A DNA stretch of 64,000 bases from CAWKOH01 sp963851245 (GCA_963851245.1 CAWKOH010000009.1:1-64000), one strand, 5' to 3'. Counted from the first letter of the stretch, positions 45,071 to 54,114 are shown. Made by a program: numbers and translations. Notes: a model not told the origin generated them from the letters alone.

Positions 45071-46069
45071 CTAGGGGTGTGGGGTTGGGTATGGGGACGG
45101 CTCGTGGGCGCTAAGGATGCTGCGGAGCGCGGCGATCGCTTTGTCGGCGTCGACGTCGTCGTGGTGGTGCCGGCGGAGCTGGGCGATAAACGCGGCTACA
45201 TCGGCGAGCGCCCACTGGAGCTGATAAGCGGCCAGCGCAGCCTGGTCGAGTGAGATCCCGGTCAGGTCACTGTAGGCAGTGACCGCGTCTTGATTTCCGT
45301 CAACGATCATCCAAAGGTCCCGTTCCGGCCGCGCCACAGCGACGGTATCCCAATCGACCAGCACCAAACCGGTGTCGGACCGGACGAAGTTGCCCGGGTG
45401 GGGCTCGCCATGGGTGACGACGGCTGGGCCCTCAGCGAGGGTCAAGCGATCGAGTTGCGTCAGCCACTCCGCGACCAGATCGACGTGATCTGCCAGCTCG
45501 AGTCGGGCCGGCTCGGAGAGCGGCCCGCCATACCACCGACGATCGAGTTCGGCGCATGCTTGCTCGAGGCCGCCGCGACCAGTCACGTCGAGACCGCGTC
45601 GGACAAGGTGGTGCACAACGGGGGTACTTGCATGCAACTCAGCCAGAATCGGGACCACGTCGCCCACCACGTCAGGTGTCAGCGGGTGACCCCAGCGGCC
45701 CGCTTCACCCTCGACGTACTCGAAGACCGACAGGCTGTGGTGATCGTCGACGCGCTCGGCCGCGGCCCCCGAGACGCTTCCGACTGGCGCGATGACGAAC
45801 GTGAGTCCCGACGCGCGGAGATCCATCGCCGCTTGATAACCAGCACGCAGGCCGACGAACACTGTGTTGGGGTCGTCCCCGAGCCAAGGCTTGGTTTCGA
45901 GGTCGTCGCATGTCACGAACCAGCGCCTCGCATCGTCTGTGACCACGATCCAGTGGTATGCCCCGCCGCCCTCCGGGACGAAACAGAGCTCGCCGACCTC
46001 TATGGCCCAATGGTCGACCACAACGTCGCGAATAGCTTCCTCGGCGATACGCTCGGGAGCCCTTCGCAT
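45071..46069 (-). CDS. APH-family phosphotransferase
   Basis: This 332-residue protein starts from the ATG at 46069, where homology starts; the ORF opens at 46237. Brenner-type kinase motifs are present: VVTHGEPHPGNFV, with Glu222 where most have Asp (HGE for HGD), and VLVDWDTV with Asp239 and Asp241. FEYVEGEAGRWGHP lies in the hinge region. The aminoglycoside/choline/homoserine kinase superfamily has a broad substrate range, so I do not infer antibiotic resistance. The gene stands alone. Confidence 0.85.
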   Translation of the reverse strand: MRRAPERIAEEAIRDVVVDHWAIEVGELCFVPEGGGAYHWIVVTDDARRWFVTCDDLETKPWLGDDPNTVFVGLRAGYQAAMDLRASGLTFVIAPVGSVSGAAAERVDDHHSLSVFEYVEGEAGRWGHPLTPDVVGDVVPILAELHASTPVVHHLVRRGLDVTGRGGLEQACAELDRRWYGGPLSEPARLELADHVDLVAEWLTQLDRLTLAEGPAVVTHGEPHPGNFVRSDTGLVLVDWDTVAVARPERDLWMIVDGNQDAVTAYSDLTGISLDQAALAAYQLQWALADVAAFIAQLRRHHHDDVDADKAIAALRSILSAHEPSPYPTPHP

Positions 46070-46239
46070 CAACACACTCTCGCGCGCTGGCGCAAGCCTC
46101 GATGTGCCGGTAGCAGGCGATACAGAACTAGCACGCCATAACCCGGTCGGCCCGGTTAGCGAAACCACGCAGAACGGCACGTACGCGTGTGTGCTCCTGA
46201 GCGAACTCTGGAGGGGGACGCTTGACAAGGTACGCAACG

Positions 46240-46658
46240 CCGAGAGAACGCTAGGCTTTGTAACGTCCTACCTATCGGGCGGTTGTGGGCAGTCCGGGCT
46301 CCGCTTGGCCACCGCGGATCTGGGACGCGTGCGGTGTCTACCTACGCCGGAAGGCCACGTCCCAAGAGTCGTTGCTCAGTTGTGCGAGTGTCCGAGCCGA
46401 CGAGTGGCGAGCGGAGCGGGCGAGCAGAGAGTGCCGAATCCGCGCTCGCGGCCTGCGCCCGGGGCGGGTACCCGACCACGAGCCAGGATTGTTATGGCGC
46501 TGGAACGTCTGTCGCCTTCAAGGATCGCTGGGTTCGTCATGGGGCGCCTGTGACGAGGGTCGTTTGCCCCTACCGGATGGGGTGGCGGAGTCCGATCATG
46601 GATGGCGAGTCATGCGGGCCGGCAGAGCGGTCGGCCTGCGTGTAGCGGAGGGTGCACG
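46240..46658. other. Non-coding stretch upstream of DUF2505 gene
   Basis: TTGACA occurs at 46222-46227, but no well-spaced -10 box follows. No gene can be supported. Confidence 0.35.
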
Positions 46659-47156
46659 ATGGATATCAAAGGGTCGGGTAGCTACGGTGCTCCGGTCGAG
46701 GCAGTGATTGGCATGCTCAGCGACCGCCAAGTCACCGTCGCCAAGTACGAGAGCATGAGTTACCGAGACGTGAAGGTTCTCGAGTGCGAGGCGCACAGCG
46801 ACAGCCTACGTGTCGTCTCCACCCGGGTCGTGGACGTCGACCTGCCGAGTTTCGCGACAAGGGTGCTCAAGCCGTCGAACACCATGCGCCAGACCGACCA
46901 ATGGAGACGTCGCGGTGACGGCTCGTGGGAGGGCACGTTCGACGTCGAGGTCCAGGGCGCGCCCATCCACATCTTCGGCACGATGAATCTCGCTCCCTTG
47001 GACGGTCAGACGGTCCACGACATCACCCTCCGTGTCGAAGTCAAGATACCGATCGTGGGCGCTCGCATCGCCGACTGGGCAGCCAAGGGAGACGTACGCC
47101 GCAACGTCGATGGGGAGTTCGCCTTCCACGACACATGGCGTCGCGAGCACCCCTAG
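46659..47156 (+). CDS. DUF2505-family protein
   Basis: This 165-residue protein starts at the ATG at 46659 behind GGAGGG. It follows the DUF2505 pattern: SGSYGAPVEAVIGMLSDRQV, KVLECEAHSDSLRVVSTRVV, LKPSNTMRQTDQWRRRGDGS, ending WAAKGDVRRNVDGEFAFHDT. The family has a START/SRPBCC-like fold, common in actinobacteria, and may bind a lipid. The full length is present and intact. No partner genes. Confidence 0.85.
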   Translation: MDIKGSGSYGAPVEAVIGMLSDRQVTVAKYESMSYRDVKVLECEAHSDSLRVVSTRVVDVDLPSFATRVLKPSNTMRQTDQWRRRGDGSWEGTFDVEVQGAPIHIFGTMNLAPLDGQTVHDITLRVEVKIPIVGARIADWAAKGDVRRNVDGEFAFHDTWRREHP

Positions 47157-47508
47157 GGCCGCCGACTCGCTGACCCACAGGCCGCGCCCTCTCGCCAAGG
47201 AGCTCGCTGGCGGGACCGAGCGTTCCGCGTCTTGCTCGCCGGGTCGAACCGACCCGACAGGTAGCGCGGGAACGCCGAATCCGGCGTCCTGCCTGGTTGC
47301 GCTGTCAGGATGATAGAGCGCGATTATGGGCTTAGAGCGGGCCTCATCGCCAAGCCCCCTCGACAGACTTGCGGGGCGGGGGGCAGGCCCCACAGACGGT
47401 CTCAGCTCGCCCGGCCGAAGGGAGCGAGCCCCTAAAAATGCGCATGAGAGTCGTTTAGGGTACTTCGCCTCTGACTGGAGATTCACCTCATCGCTTAAAT
47501 GGGACGTT
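47157..47508. other. Non-coding stretch
   Basis: I see no gene. Several GC-rich short inverted segments occur (for example GGTCGAACCGACC near 47242) without a clear terminator. Confidence 0.35.
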
Positions 47509-47748
47509 ATGGAGTCGTCGCCGGATCATTTAACAGTGACCGTGGAGCGCGGTCGCCTCGTCATCAACGGCGCGTCTCGGTTGCCTCACTGCGACCTAGA
47601 CGCCGGGTTGAGAGCAGTGCTCGAGTCGCTGCGCGACCAAGGCTGGGAGATAGACCCCGATCAATCTCGAGCTTCCGACCGAGTGCTCCTGCGACGACGA
47701 GGCGTTACCGGGCCGGGGGCGGACCTGCCAGCGCGACATGCGGCATGA
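47509..47748 (+). CDS. Small hypothetical protein
   Basis: This 79-residue ORF starts at an ATG at 47509: MESSPDHLTVTVERGRLVIN, then LDAGLRAVLESLRDQGWEID, then PDQSRASDRVLLRRRG. The alternating strand/helix pattern and codon use look coding. No strong ribosome site; no family recognised. It lies 45 bases before the PPOX gene. Confidence 0.45.
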   Translation: MESSPDHLTVTVERGRLVINGASRLPHCDLDAGLRAVLESLRDQGWEIDPDQSRASDRVLLRRRGVTGPGADLPARHAA

Positions 47749-47793
47749 CTACCAGCCGCTGATGGTTCGGGCGCGTAAGCGAGGATGGCCTCC

Positions 47794-48210
47794 ATGGCTC
47801 CGATGAACGGTGATCCCTACGTCGAGAGCATGACGCGGTCAGAGTGCCTGGACTATCTGGCCGGGGCGAGGATGGGGCGGGTCGGCCTGAGCGTCGGGGC
47901 GCTGCCAGTAATCCGGCCAGTCCGCTTCGCCCTGGCGGCGGGCGATGTCGTGTTTCGGGCTGCGCCCAGCTCCCAGCTTCGGGCGGCCGCCGCAGACGCC
48001 GTTGTCGTGTTTCAAGCCGACCACCATGGCGAGGATATCGGCATCGGCTGGAGCGTCCAGGCCCAAGGACTCTGCCGAGAGGTCATTCATCCCGCGGAGA
48101 TCGAAGTGCTAAGGGAACTCCCGTTGCCTTCCTGGCACGCTTCGGCGCCGGGTGACAGTTTCTTGCGTCTGCCCCTGACCCGCCTCACAGGCGAACGAAT
48201 CTTCTGGTAG
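47794..48210 (+). CDS. Pyridoxamine-phosphate-oxidase-like flavin-binding protein
   Basis: This protein of about 138 residues belongs to the PPOX_2-type split-barrel family: MTRSECLDYLAGARMGRVGL, then LPVIRPVRFALAAGDVVFRA, then VVVFQADHHGEDIGIGWSVQ, then GLCREV. ATG 47794 gives a better spacing to GCGAGG than ATG 47785. Members bind FMN or F420 and include nitroreductase-like proteins of stress and dormancy regulons. It is followed 46 bases later by a histidine-kinase-like fragment protein. Confidence 0.8.
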   Translation: MAPMNGDPYVESMTRSECLDYLAGARMGRVGLSVGALPVIRPVRFALAAGDVVFRAAPSSQLRAAAADAVVVFQADHHGEDIGIGWSVQAQGLCREVIHPAEIEVLRELPLPSWHASAPGDSFLRLPLTRLTGERIFW

Positions 48211-48256
48211 GCCTATCGCCGGTGGCGGTTCTGGCTGGGTTACCATCTGGAGCTGG

Positions 48257-48544
48257 GTGGCCCACGACCGCGACTTTGACGATGAGACGTCCCGAGTTCG
48301 ACAGCTCCTGGCGGAGTGCCGAGGGCGCCTGTCAGAGCGAGAGACGATCACCGTGACCGCGGCTGACGTGGCCGTGCACCACTTGTTCTCGCTCGGCCTT
48401 CGCCTCAGCGCTATGGAACAACTCACCGAAGATCCCGAACTCCGCGGCAGACTCGAAGCCGCTATAGAAGAGGCCGACGCCGCCATCGTCAAGCTCCGCA
48501 GGCTGATCTTCGACGACCAAGACGGCGAGAACCCAGAGGTCTAG
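48257..48544 (+). CDS. Stand-alone histidine-kinase dimerisation-like domain
   Basis: This 95-residue protein starts at a GTG behind GGAG. VAVHHLFSLGLRLSAMEQL, then DPELRGRLEAAIEEADAAIV, then LRRLIFD, matches the HisKA_3 four-helix-forming domain of sensor kinases (HDxVIQxLFxxGLxL...LRxxIF). The phosphoacceptor His would fall in TAADVAVHH where Ala is found (two residues before VAV), and there is no ATPase domain. It may act as a dimerisation or decoy partner. It follows the PPOX gene on the same strand. Confidence 0.6.
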   Translation: MAHDRDFDDETSRVRQLLAECRGRLSERETITVTAADVAVHHLFSLGLRLSAMEQLTEDPELRGRLEAAIEEADAAIVKLRRLIFDDQDGENPEV

Positions 48545-49063
48545 GCTGCGGCGCGCTGCTCGGCCGGCGCATGGAATCCAGCCCCTGGCGTCACCGCCGT
48601 CGAAAGCTTTGCTGCTAGGGGCCAGCCGCCGGCGAACCAGAGGGGCGGTGACTCGGCGCGAACCGCGTGGTTGCGAGTTGATCCGCACGCTGCAAGACGT
48701 GCAACTGCCGGAGAGCCCAGGGCTACCGGGTCGAAGCTGGCTGCCAAGCTGTTAGATTCGGGCCTTGGTGACGTCTCGATGACGACGCAATCTTCGATCC
48801 TCACCTCGACGCCTCCCGAACATCCGATCTGGTCGAAGAACAAGCACCACCTTCGGCGGTGCGGCGACGAGCCGATCGCCGTATCCGGCGTCAGCTCTGG
48901 CGGCATGTCGAAGGAGTAGGGCCACGCTGGGTGACGAACTTCGGGGCGGGGGCGTCCGGCTGTTGCGGGGCCGGGCCGCATGGGACTCAATTGCTGCGGC
49001 GGTTCTCGAATGGCTCGGCAACAATAGGCTCTGAGCTAGCAGATCACTGAAGGGAGCACCACC
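48545..49063. other. Non-coding stretch
   Basis: Open frames exist on both strands without domain matches or ribosome sites. I see nothing further. Confidence 0.35.
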
Positions 49064-49844
49064 ATGGATCTAGGGCTGGCCGGGAAGCGAGCCGTAGTGA
49101 CCGGCGCGAGCAAAGGAATCGGCCTGACAGTGGCACGTACGCTCGCAGCCGAACGCGTCTACATCGTCGCTGGATTCGCGAAACCTCCGAGGAGCTAAAG
49201 GAACTGGTCGCTTCGGGGCAAGCATCAGATGTTCAAGTACACCTGGCATCTGATACCGGCCCGTCCCAGCTATCCAGACCGCCCTCGATGGAGGACCGAT
49301 CGACATCCTCATCAACAACGCCGGTGCGGTAACACCCCGGACCGGCGGATCGGGATCAGTGACCGACAAACAATGGGCCTTCTCACTGAACCTGACACTC
49401 ATGGCTGCCGTTCGGACCCCCGCGAGGCTCTGCCCCACATGATCCAAGCCGGGCGAGGTTCGATAGTGAACACCGCCTCAGTAAACGCCTCGCTGCCCGA
49501 CCCGCTCGTTATCGACTACAGCGCCGCGAAGGCCGCACTCGTCAACTTCTCCAAAGCACTCTCAAAAGAAGTCGGGTCCCACGGGATACGAGTCAACACC
49601 GTAAGTCCCGGTCCCGTAGCAACAGACCTATGGCTCGGCAACCAAGGCGTCGCCTCGACATTGTCAAACACCCTGAGGAAACCCCACCGACTACCAACAA
49701 AACGCAGTACGCGACACCGCCACCCGGAGGTTCACCACGCCACAAGAAGTAGCCGACCTAATCGTCTTTCTAGCAAGCGACCGAAGCGGCAACATCACCG
49801 GTGTCGACTACATAATCGACGGTGGTCTCACCCAAAGCCTCTGA
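49064..49844 (+). pseudogene. Short-chain dehydrogenase/reductase, multiply frameshifted
   Basis: It starts at the ATG at 49064 behind AGGGAG. LAGKRAVVTGASKGIGLTVA is the cofactor motif. The frame breaks near 49170 and again near 49250, resuming as GGPIDILINNAGAV, then SIVNTASVNASLPDPLVIDY with SAAKAAL (catalytic Ser, Tyr, Lys), then VNTVSPGPVATDLW. A further shift near 49680 leads to TRRFTTPQEVADLIVFLASD and IIDGGLTQSL, ending at 49844. All family blocks are there but no single frame holds them. Confidence 0.85.
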
Positions 49845-50244
49845 ACCCCCGACGACTGGCCCATGGCGTCCGTTGCGGCGCCAAGGTTCCGATTCAGACG
49901 TCCAGAATCGAAGCGCATAACGGCACGGACCGCCGGCTGACCACCGCCCAGATCGACGGTTATTACGCCCCCGCACTTCCCTAATTCAGCAGAGTCCGTA
50001 TCAGAGAGTGCCAGCGTTCCGCTGGGTTTACTGCGTGGCGCCGAGAGCTAGTGCGGCTGGCCGGCTGCCTCAATGTCCCACCGCATCGGGCCCCATAGTC
50101 GTGCCAGAGGTGACATCAAGGCGCAGCCAAGTTCAGCAATAGGTCGAGAAGCGATGCCTTCAGCGATCGTAAGGATCAGGTTGTCGATGGTTCTTGCCCC
50201 GTCGCTGTTTCCCGAAAATAGTGGAAATGCGGTAACCTGGGTTC
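49845..50244. other. Non-coding stretch with promoter-like end
   Basis: No gene is seen. At its right end TAACCT (50231-50236 region) lies about 6 bases before the ATG of the next gene, and TTTCC/GGAAA form a short inverted repeat around 50210-50228, which suggests a leaderless promoter. Confidence 0.4.
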
Positions 50245-50862
50245 ATGATGCCGGCGGTCGAGGTGGTATGGCGTCACTTGTTGGTGAACTCCCGGGAAGG
50301 CCGTCGCAGGTGGCCATCGGTCACCGCGCTGGCGGACGACTTGGGGCTGGCTGTTTCGACCACCCACCGGTCTCTTGCGCACCCCCTGCAAATCGGCGCG
50401 GTAGAGGTCGGCTCTATCGATGGTCTGCAGGTACTTGACCCCACCCGCTTGCTCATCCTTCTGGCCGCTCATCGCCATGTTCAGCGCGACGTTGTACGAC
50501 GGTGGTGGGTGGCAGCCCCAGTGGCTGAGGTAGAGGAGGTTGCTAGCAGTGGCGCGGTGGTGCTTGGTGGGTTCGGAGCGGTGGTCGCACATCTGGGGGT
50601 GAACCGGATCGCTGATTACACCCGGGTGCTGTTCTATGGAGATCCCGAGCTGTCCACCATTCCTGCTGCTCCAGAGGGGGAGGGGACGGAGATCTGGGTG
50701 GCCGAGCCCGACGCCTGGCTCGCCCGCTACGGCCGGGTAACGCCGCTGGCTCACGCCTACGCGGATTTGTTTTCCATGCCGGGCTGGCAGGCGGCCCGGT
50801 TCGTCGAGCGTCTCCATCCCGAGACGGTGGCTGCCAGTGACGAACCCGTTTTACTCGTCTGA
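50245..50862 (+). CDS. AbiEi-like winged-helix antitoxin (probable)
   Basis: This 205-residue protein has an N-terminal winged helix (VVWRHLLVNSREGRRRWPSV, then TALADDLGLAVSTTHRSLAH) and a C-terminal domain with DPTRLLILLAAHRHVQRDVV and AVVLGGFGAVVAHLGVNRIA. In type IV toxin-antitoxin systems of the AbiE kind, such a protein is encoded before a nucleotidyltransferase. The next gene, overlapping by 26 bases, is one. The antitoxin would bind its own promoter. Leaderless start likely (TAACCT just upstream). Intact. Confidence 0.65.
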   Translation: MMPAVEVVWRHLLVNSREGRRRWPSVTALADDLGLAVSTTHRSLAHPLQIGAVEVGSIDGLQVLDPTRLLILLAAHRHVQRDVVRRWWVAAPVAEVEEVASSGAVVLGGFGAVVAHLGVNRIADYTRVLFYGDPELSTIPAAPEGEGTEIWVAEPDAWLARYGRVTPLAHAYADLFSMPGWQAARFVERLHPETVAASDEPVLLV

Positions 50863-51538
50863 GCAGACTGAGGCCTCCAAGGCGGTCCTCGATGATCTCC
50901 TGGCCGCGGTTCCTGACGCCATCCTGATCGGAGGGTGGGGCACGTGGGCTCGGGTGGGAGGGGCGATGAGCCATGACGTGGATCTGGTCGTTACCCGAGC
51001 TGAGCGAGCTCAGATCGGTCGCCTGGTCGACGAGGTCTGCCAGTCGCATCGGCTGGCCGGAACGAAGTGGAGGGGTTCCTGGCGGGGCATCTACATCGAC
51101 CTCTACGCGCCCCACCAGTCCCGTTTGGGGGCCAACCTGCGGCTGAAAGTCGAGTCGCTCGCCCGCTACGCGGAGACAGTCGAAGGTAGGCGGCTACTGC
51201 GCGTGCCAGCTCATGTCGCCACCAAGGTTGCGGCTCTTTTGGATCGGCCCGACAGCCTCCCAGGTCGCAAGGACCGCGAGGAGCTGCACAATCTGCTCGC
51301 GTTACCGGGCGCAACCGGCGCAGCAGGGGTTATCAAGGCCGCATCGGCACGCACACCCGAGCAGATCGTCGAGCTCATCGACGCAGCCTTTGTGTTTCTG
51401 GCCGGAGACCCGAGCCTCAACCGTCAGGCCCGCAACCGTCTCCGCCAGATGGCGACCCAATGGAAACTGGACGCCGGGCCAGGGCCGTCCAGCAACGTCG
51501 CGCCGGCGTCCGCTCCCGAATGGTCCATCGACATCTGA
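50837..51538 (+). CDS. AbiEii-like nucleotidyltransferase toxin (probable)
   Basis: This 233-residue protein starts at a GTG inside the preceding gene. The polymerase-beta-type motif is AILIGGWGTWARVGGAMSHD, then VDLVV: GG at 32-33 and the metal carboxylates Asp47 and Asp49. GTKWRGSWRGIYIDLYAP supplies the third acidic strand (IDLY), and DSLPGRKDREELHNLLAL the C-terminal helix block. This is the AbiEii/AbiGii/MNT-like fold. With the upstream winged-helix gene it forms a likely toxin-antitoxin or phage-abortive pair. The nucleotide target is unknown. Confidence 0.75.
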   Translation: MTNPFYSSEQTEASKAVLDDLLAAVPDAILIGGWGTWARVGGAMSHDVDLVVTRAERAQIGRLVDEVCQSHRLAGTKWRGSWRGIYIDLYAPHQSRLGANLRLKVESLARYAETVEGRRLLRVPAHVATKVAALLDRPDSLPGRKDREELHNLLALPGATGAAGVIKAASARTPEQIVELIDAAFVFLAGDPSLNRQARNRLRQMATQWKLDAGPGPSSNVAPASAPEWSIDI

Positions 51539-52097
51539 ACGCGTCCTCGCGTGATCACAAAATGATCACAAACGCTCTAGGACCGGTCGGTACAAACCCG
51601 TTCCTGCCCGGAATAGCCGCTGGGCGGAAATCGGTCCTGAGCAGCCATTCATGATTCGCCAGGATGGAGGAAGAGAGGCATGACAAGAGTTCGAGTCCTC
51701 CCCCCGAGCAACAACCTCCTCGGAGAACGGCAGGTCAAGATGCTGTGGCCCTGGTCTGAGATATCACGACGTGCAGTTCGCGTCACAGCCTCATCGGCGT
51801 ACGTCGGTGGCGGATGCGGCGCAACGCTGACTCGAGGAGCAGCAGGGCTAAAGGAAGCTGCCTTCGGGGTGTGAGCACTTCCCGGCGTCCACCAATGAGG
51901 TCGGGAACCACCCGGGGGCCGGCGTCCACCGGCCGCGGTGCCATGCCGACGGCGAGGCCGCCCGTGGGTCTGATCTGTCCATTCCACCTGGGCACACTCG
52001 AGGTATCGGCGCGTCGAGCGTGGTCACCTGAGACAAACCCCTGATCACGTCTACCCGGATACTTACCGGCGCCGGCCACTGGCGGAACTCGGGTGGT
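51539..52097. other. Non-coding stretch
   Basis: No supported gene. TTCGAGTCCTCCCCC near 51689-51704 resembles a tRNA T-arm and 3' end, but no matching 5' portion lies upstream. Confidence 0.35.
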
Positions 52098-52129
52098 TCC
52101 GAAAAATCGGATTCGTCCGAAAAATCGGA
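52098..52129. promoter_or_regulatory. Tandem palindromic sites TCCGAAAAATCGGA
   Basis: Two identical 14-bp imperfect palindromes lie at 52098-52111 and 52116-52129, 18 bases apart from start to start, that is nearly two helical turns. They lie about 50 bases upstream of a 46-codon membrane-protein ORF. A regulator operator is the likely role. Confidence 0.6.
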
Positions 52130-52180
52130 GAGCGGTCTCCTTGGGTGGTATCTGGCGATCCGGGTCGGGCTCGTAGGGGC

Positions 52181-52321
52181 ATGTTCCTCGTGGCTGAAGA
52201 AGGGCCGGCGTGGCCCAGACGGGCATTCAGGGCCGTGTACCGGTGCGACTGGTTCGTCATGGTCGTGGCGTTGGCTGCTATCGGTGGTGGCATGGCGGGC
52301 CTCGTGTTCATCTCCGGCTAG
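52181..52321 (+). CDS. 46-residue single-span membrane protein
   Basis: It starts MFLVAEEGPAWPRRAFRAVY, then has a membrane segment (about 25-45: WFVMVVALAAIGGGMAGLVF) and ends ISG. TAGGGG just before the ATG could serve as a ribosome site. Its TAG stop lies inside the 9-bp target duplication of the IS4-type element, so the insertion landed exactly at the end of this gene and left it complete. The tandem TCCGA palindromes upstream suggest regulation. Confidence 0.55.
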   Translation: MFLVAEEGPAWPRRAFRAVYRCDWFVMVVALAAIGGGMAGLVFISG

Positions 52322-52323
52322 GG
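52315..52323. repeat. 9-bp target duplication, left
   Basis: CGGCTAGGG, repeated at 54106-54114 on the other side of the IS4-type element. Confidence 0.9.
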
Positions 52324-52380
52324 CAATACGTTCAGTTAAGACTACATGTGTGTTATTCTCGGGTGCGTGCCGAGGGCCGG

Positions 52381-53752
52381 ATGGGTGAAGCCCCGGATGA
52401 TCAGCACTTAGCGGATCACGTGGCGTTGGGGGTGCTGACTCGGATGTTCCCGTGGCGCTGGTCGACGAGGTGCTGGTTGATACGGGGCCAACATCGGAGG
52501 CAGCGTCTGCTGCCGGCGAGGCTGGTGGTGTACTACGTGCTGGCCATGACGTGTTCTCTTATGCGGCTACGAGGAGGTGATGCGCAGTTGGTGGAGGGGC
52601 TGTCGTGGCAGTCGGGGTGGCGCAGGAGCTGGCAGGTGCCGTCCAAGTCGGCGATTTTCCAGGCCCGTTCCCGGCTTGGCGTCGAGCCGGTGCGCGGTTT
52701 CGACCGGGCCTGTGTGCCGCTGGCTCAACCGTCGGCTCCTGGTGGGTTCTACCGGCGGTGGCGGCTGGTGAGTGTGGACGGCACCACGCTCGATGTGGCC
52801 GACACCCCCGAGAACGAGGCGGCGTTCGGCCGGCCGGGCTCGGGGCGTGGCGAGGGCAAGGCGGCGTTCCCTCAGTTGCGCGTCGTTGGCGTGGCCGAGT
52901 GCGGCACCCACGCCCTGTTCGGGGTGGCCATCGGTGCGTGTGCCACGGGCGAGAAGACCCTGGCCCGGGACCTGCTCTTGCCTGTCTGAGGGGATGCTGC
53001 TTTTGGCGGACCGCTACTACTTCGGGTTCGATCTGTGGAACCAGGCCGCGGCCAGCGGGGCGGATTTGCTGTGGCGGACCAAGGCGAACCACAACTTGGC
53101 AGTGGATCGACGCTTGTCCGACGGCTTTATCTCAGTCACATCCAGGCCCGCGACGATGCAGGGGGAAGAACCGGGTCGCCGTGAGGGTGATCGAATACAC
53201 CCTCGACGATCCCGGCCGCTCCCAGGCCGAGGACACCACCTATCGGCTGATCACCACCATCGTCGACCCCGAGGTGGCCCAGCCGAGGAGCTGGCCGGCC
53301 TGTATCGGCAACGCTGGGAGTTCGAGACCACCTTGGACGAGCTCAAGTCCCATCAGCGCGGACCCCAGGTGGTGTTGCGCTCGAAGAACCCCGACGGGGT
53401 GCGCCAGGAAGCGTACGGGTTCTTCTGCACCCACTATGCCATCCGGGCGCTCATGGCCACTGTCGCCGACGACCACGGCATCGACCCGGACCAGGTGAGC
53501 TTCACCCGCAGCCTTCACGCCACGCGCCGCAGCATCCGTTCCGGTGTGGGCACCAGCGCCAAGAACCTCACCGAAGCGCTGCGCTGCGCCATCACCGAGA
53601 TTGGCCACGAGCTGCTCCCCCAACGCCGCCGGCGTAAAGCGGAACGGGTTGTGAAACGCAAGATGAGCAACTACCACCTCAAACGGGCCGATCACCACAG
53701 CATGATCCTGACCGAGCCGCCGGCCATCACGATCCTCGGGAACCCCGCGTGA
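52381..53752 (+). pseudogene. IS4-family transposase, frameshifted
   Basis: The N-terminal IS4 domain is readable as DDQHLADHVALGVLTRMFPW and RLLPARLVVYYVLAM, with EGLSWQSGWRRSWQVPSKSA. The first catalytic Asp is in RLVSVDGTTLDVADTPENEA. The frame breaks near 52980 and resumes SEGMLLLADRYYFGFDLWNQ (second Asp region), changes again near 53165 (KNRVAVRVIEYTLDDPGRS) and near 53280, ending with YRQRWEFETTLDELKSHQRG (YREK-type Glu) and a basic tail at 53752. At least three shifts. Confidence 0.85.
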
Positions 53753-54081
53753 CGACAGCCTCACCCACCCAGATCAGCACCGCCTGGACCGTCCTCGCCG
53801 ACGCCCTCACCCAACGACGAGCGGTGCGAGCCCGCTACCACGGACACGACCGCGTCCTCTGCCCCCACCTCCTCGGCTGGAAACACGGACGCCCCAAGCT
53901 GCTCGCCTACCAAAGCGACGGGACAACCAGCGCCGGACCCAACCCACTCCCCCAGCAGCGCTGGCGTTCCCTCTTCGTCGACGAGATCGAACAGATCAGC
54001 CTCGCCGCAGACCATCCCTGGCAGACAGCCGGCAACTACACGGCCGATTCCAACTGCGTCGACCGGGTCGCGCTCACGTAG
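53749..54081 (+). CDS. WYL-like passenger protein inside the IS4-type element
   Basis: This 110-residue ORF starts at a GTG overlapping the transposase stop (GTGA at 53749) and ends 6 bases before the right inverted repeat. It reads ALTQRRAVRARYHGHDRVLC, then PHLLGWKHGRPKLLAYQSDG, then QQRWRSLFVDEIEQISL. The order of blocks (R..RxxYxG..R.(x)PHxLG....LxxYQ......WRxFxxDEI) resembles a compact WYL domain, a ligand-sensing fold in regulators. There is no DNA-binding domain. It is intact although the transposase is broken. Confidence 0.6.
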   Translation: MTTASPTQISTAWTVLADALTQRRAVRARYHGHDRVLCPHLLGWKHGRPKLLAYQSDGTTSAGPNPLPQQRWRSLFVDEIEQISLAADHPWQTAGNYTADSNCVDRVALT

Positions 54082-54105
54082 GGAAACCTTAACTGAACGG
54101 TATTG

Positions 54106-54114
54106 CGGCTAGGG
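54106..54114. repeat. 9-bp target duplication, right
   Basis: CGGCTAGGG, matching 52315-52323. Confidence 0.9.

Larger units (their letters stand above)
52324..54105 (+). mobile_element. IS4-type insertion sequence with passenger gene (1,782 bp)
   Basis: The right end read inward is CAATACCGTTCAGTTAAG (54088-54105). The left end CAATACGTTCAGTTAAG (52324-52340) differs by one missing C. Both ends are flanked by CGGCTAGGG (52315-52323 and 54106-54114), a perfect 9-bp target duplication, so the element is whole. It carries a frameshifted transposase and a second gene at 53749. Confidence 0.9.

Noticed and set aside
46222..46260. TTGACA...TAGGCT promoter
   Set aside because: The spacing between the boxes is about 24 bases, too long for a normal sigma-70 promoter.
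51640..51710. Possible tRNA or tRNA 3' remnant (TTCGAGTCC)
   Set aside because: No acceptor, D or anticodon arms can be folded upstream, so it is at most a fragment.
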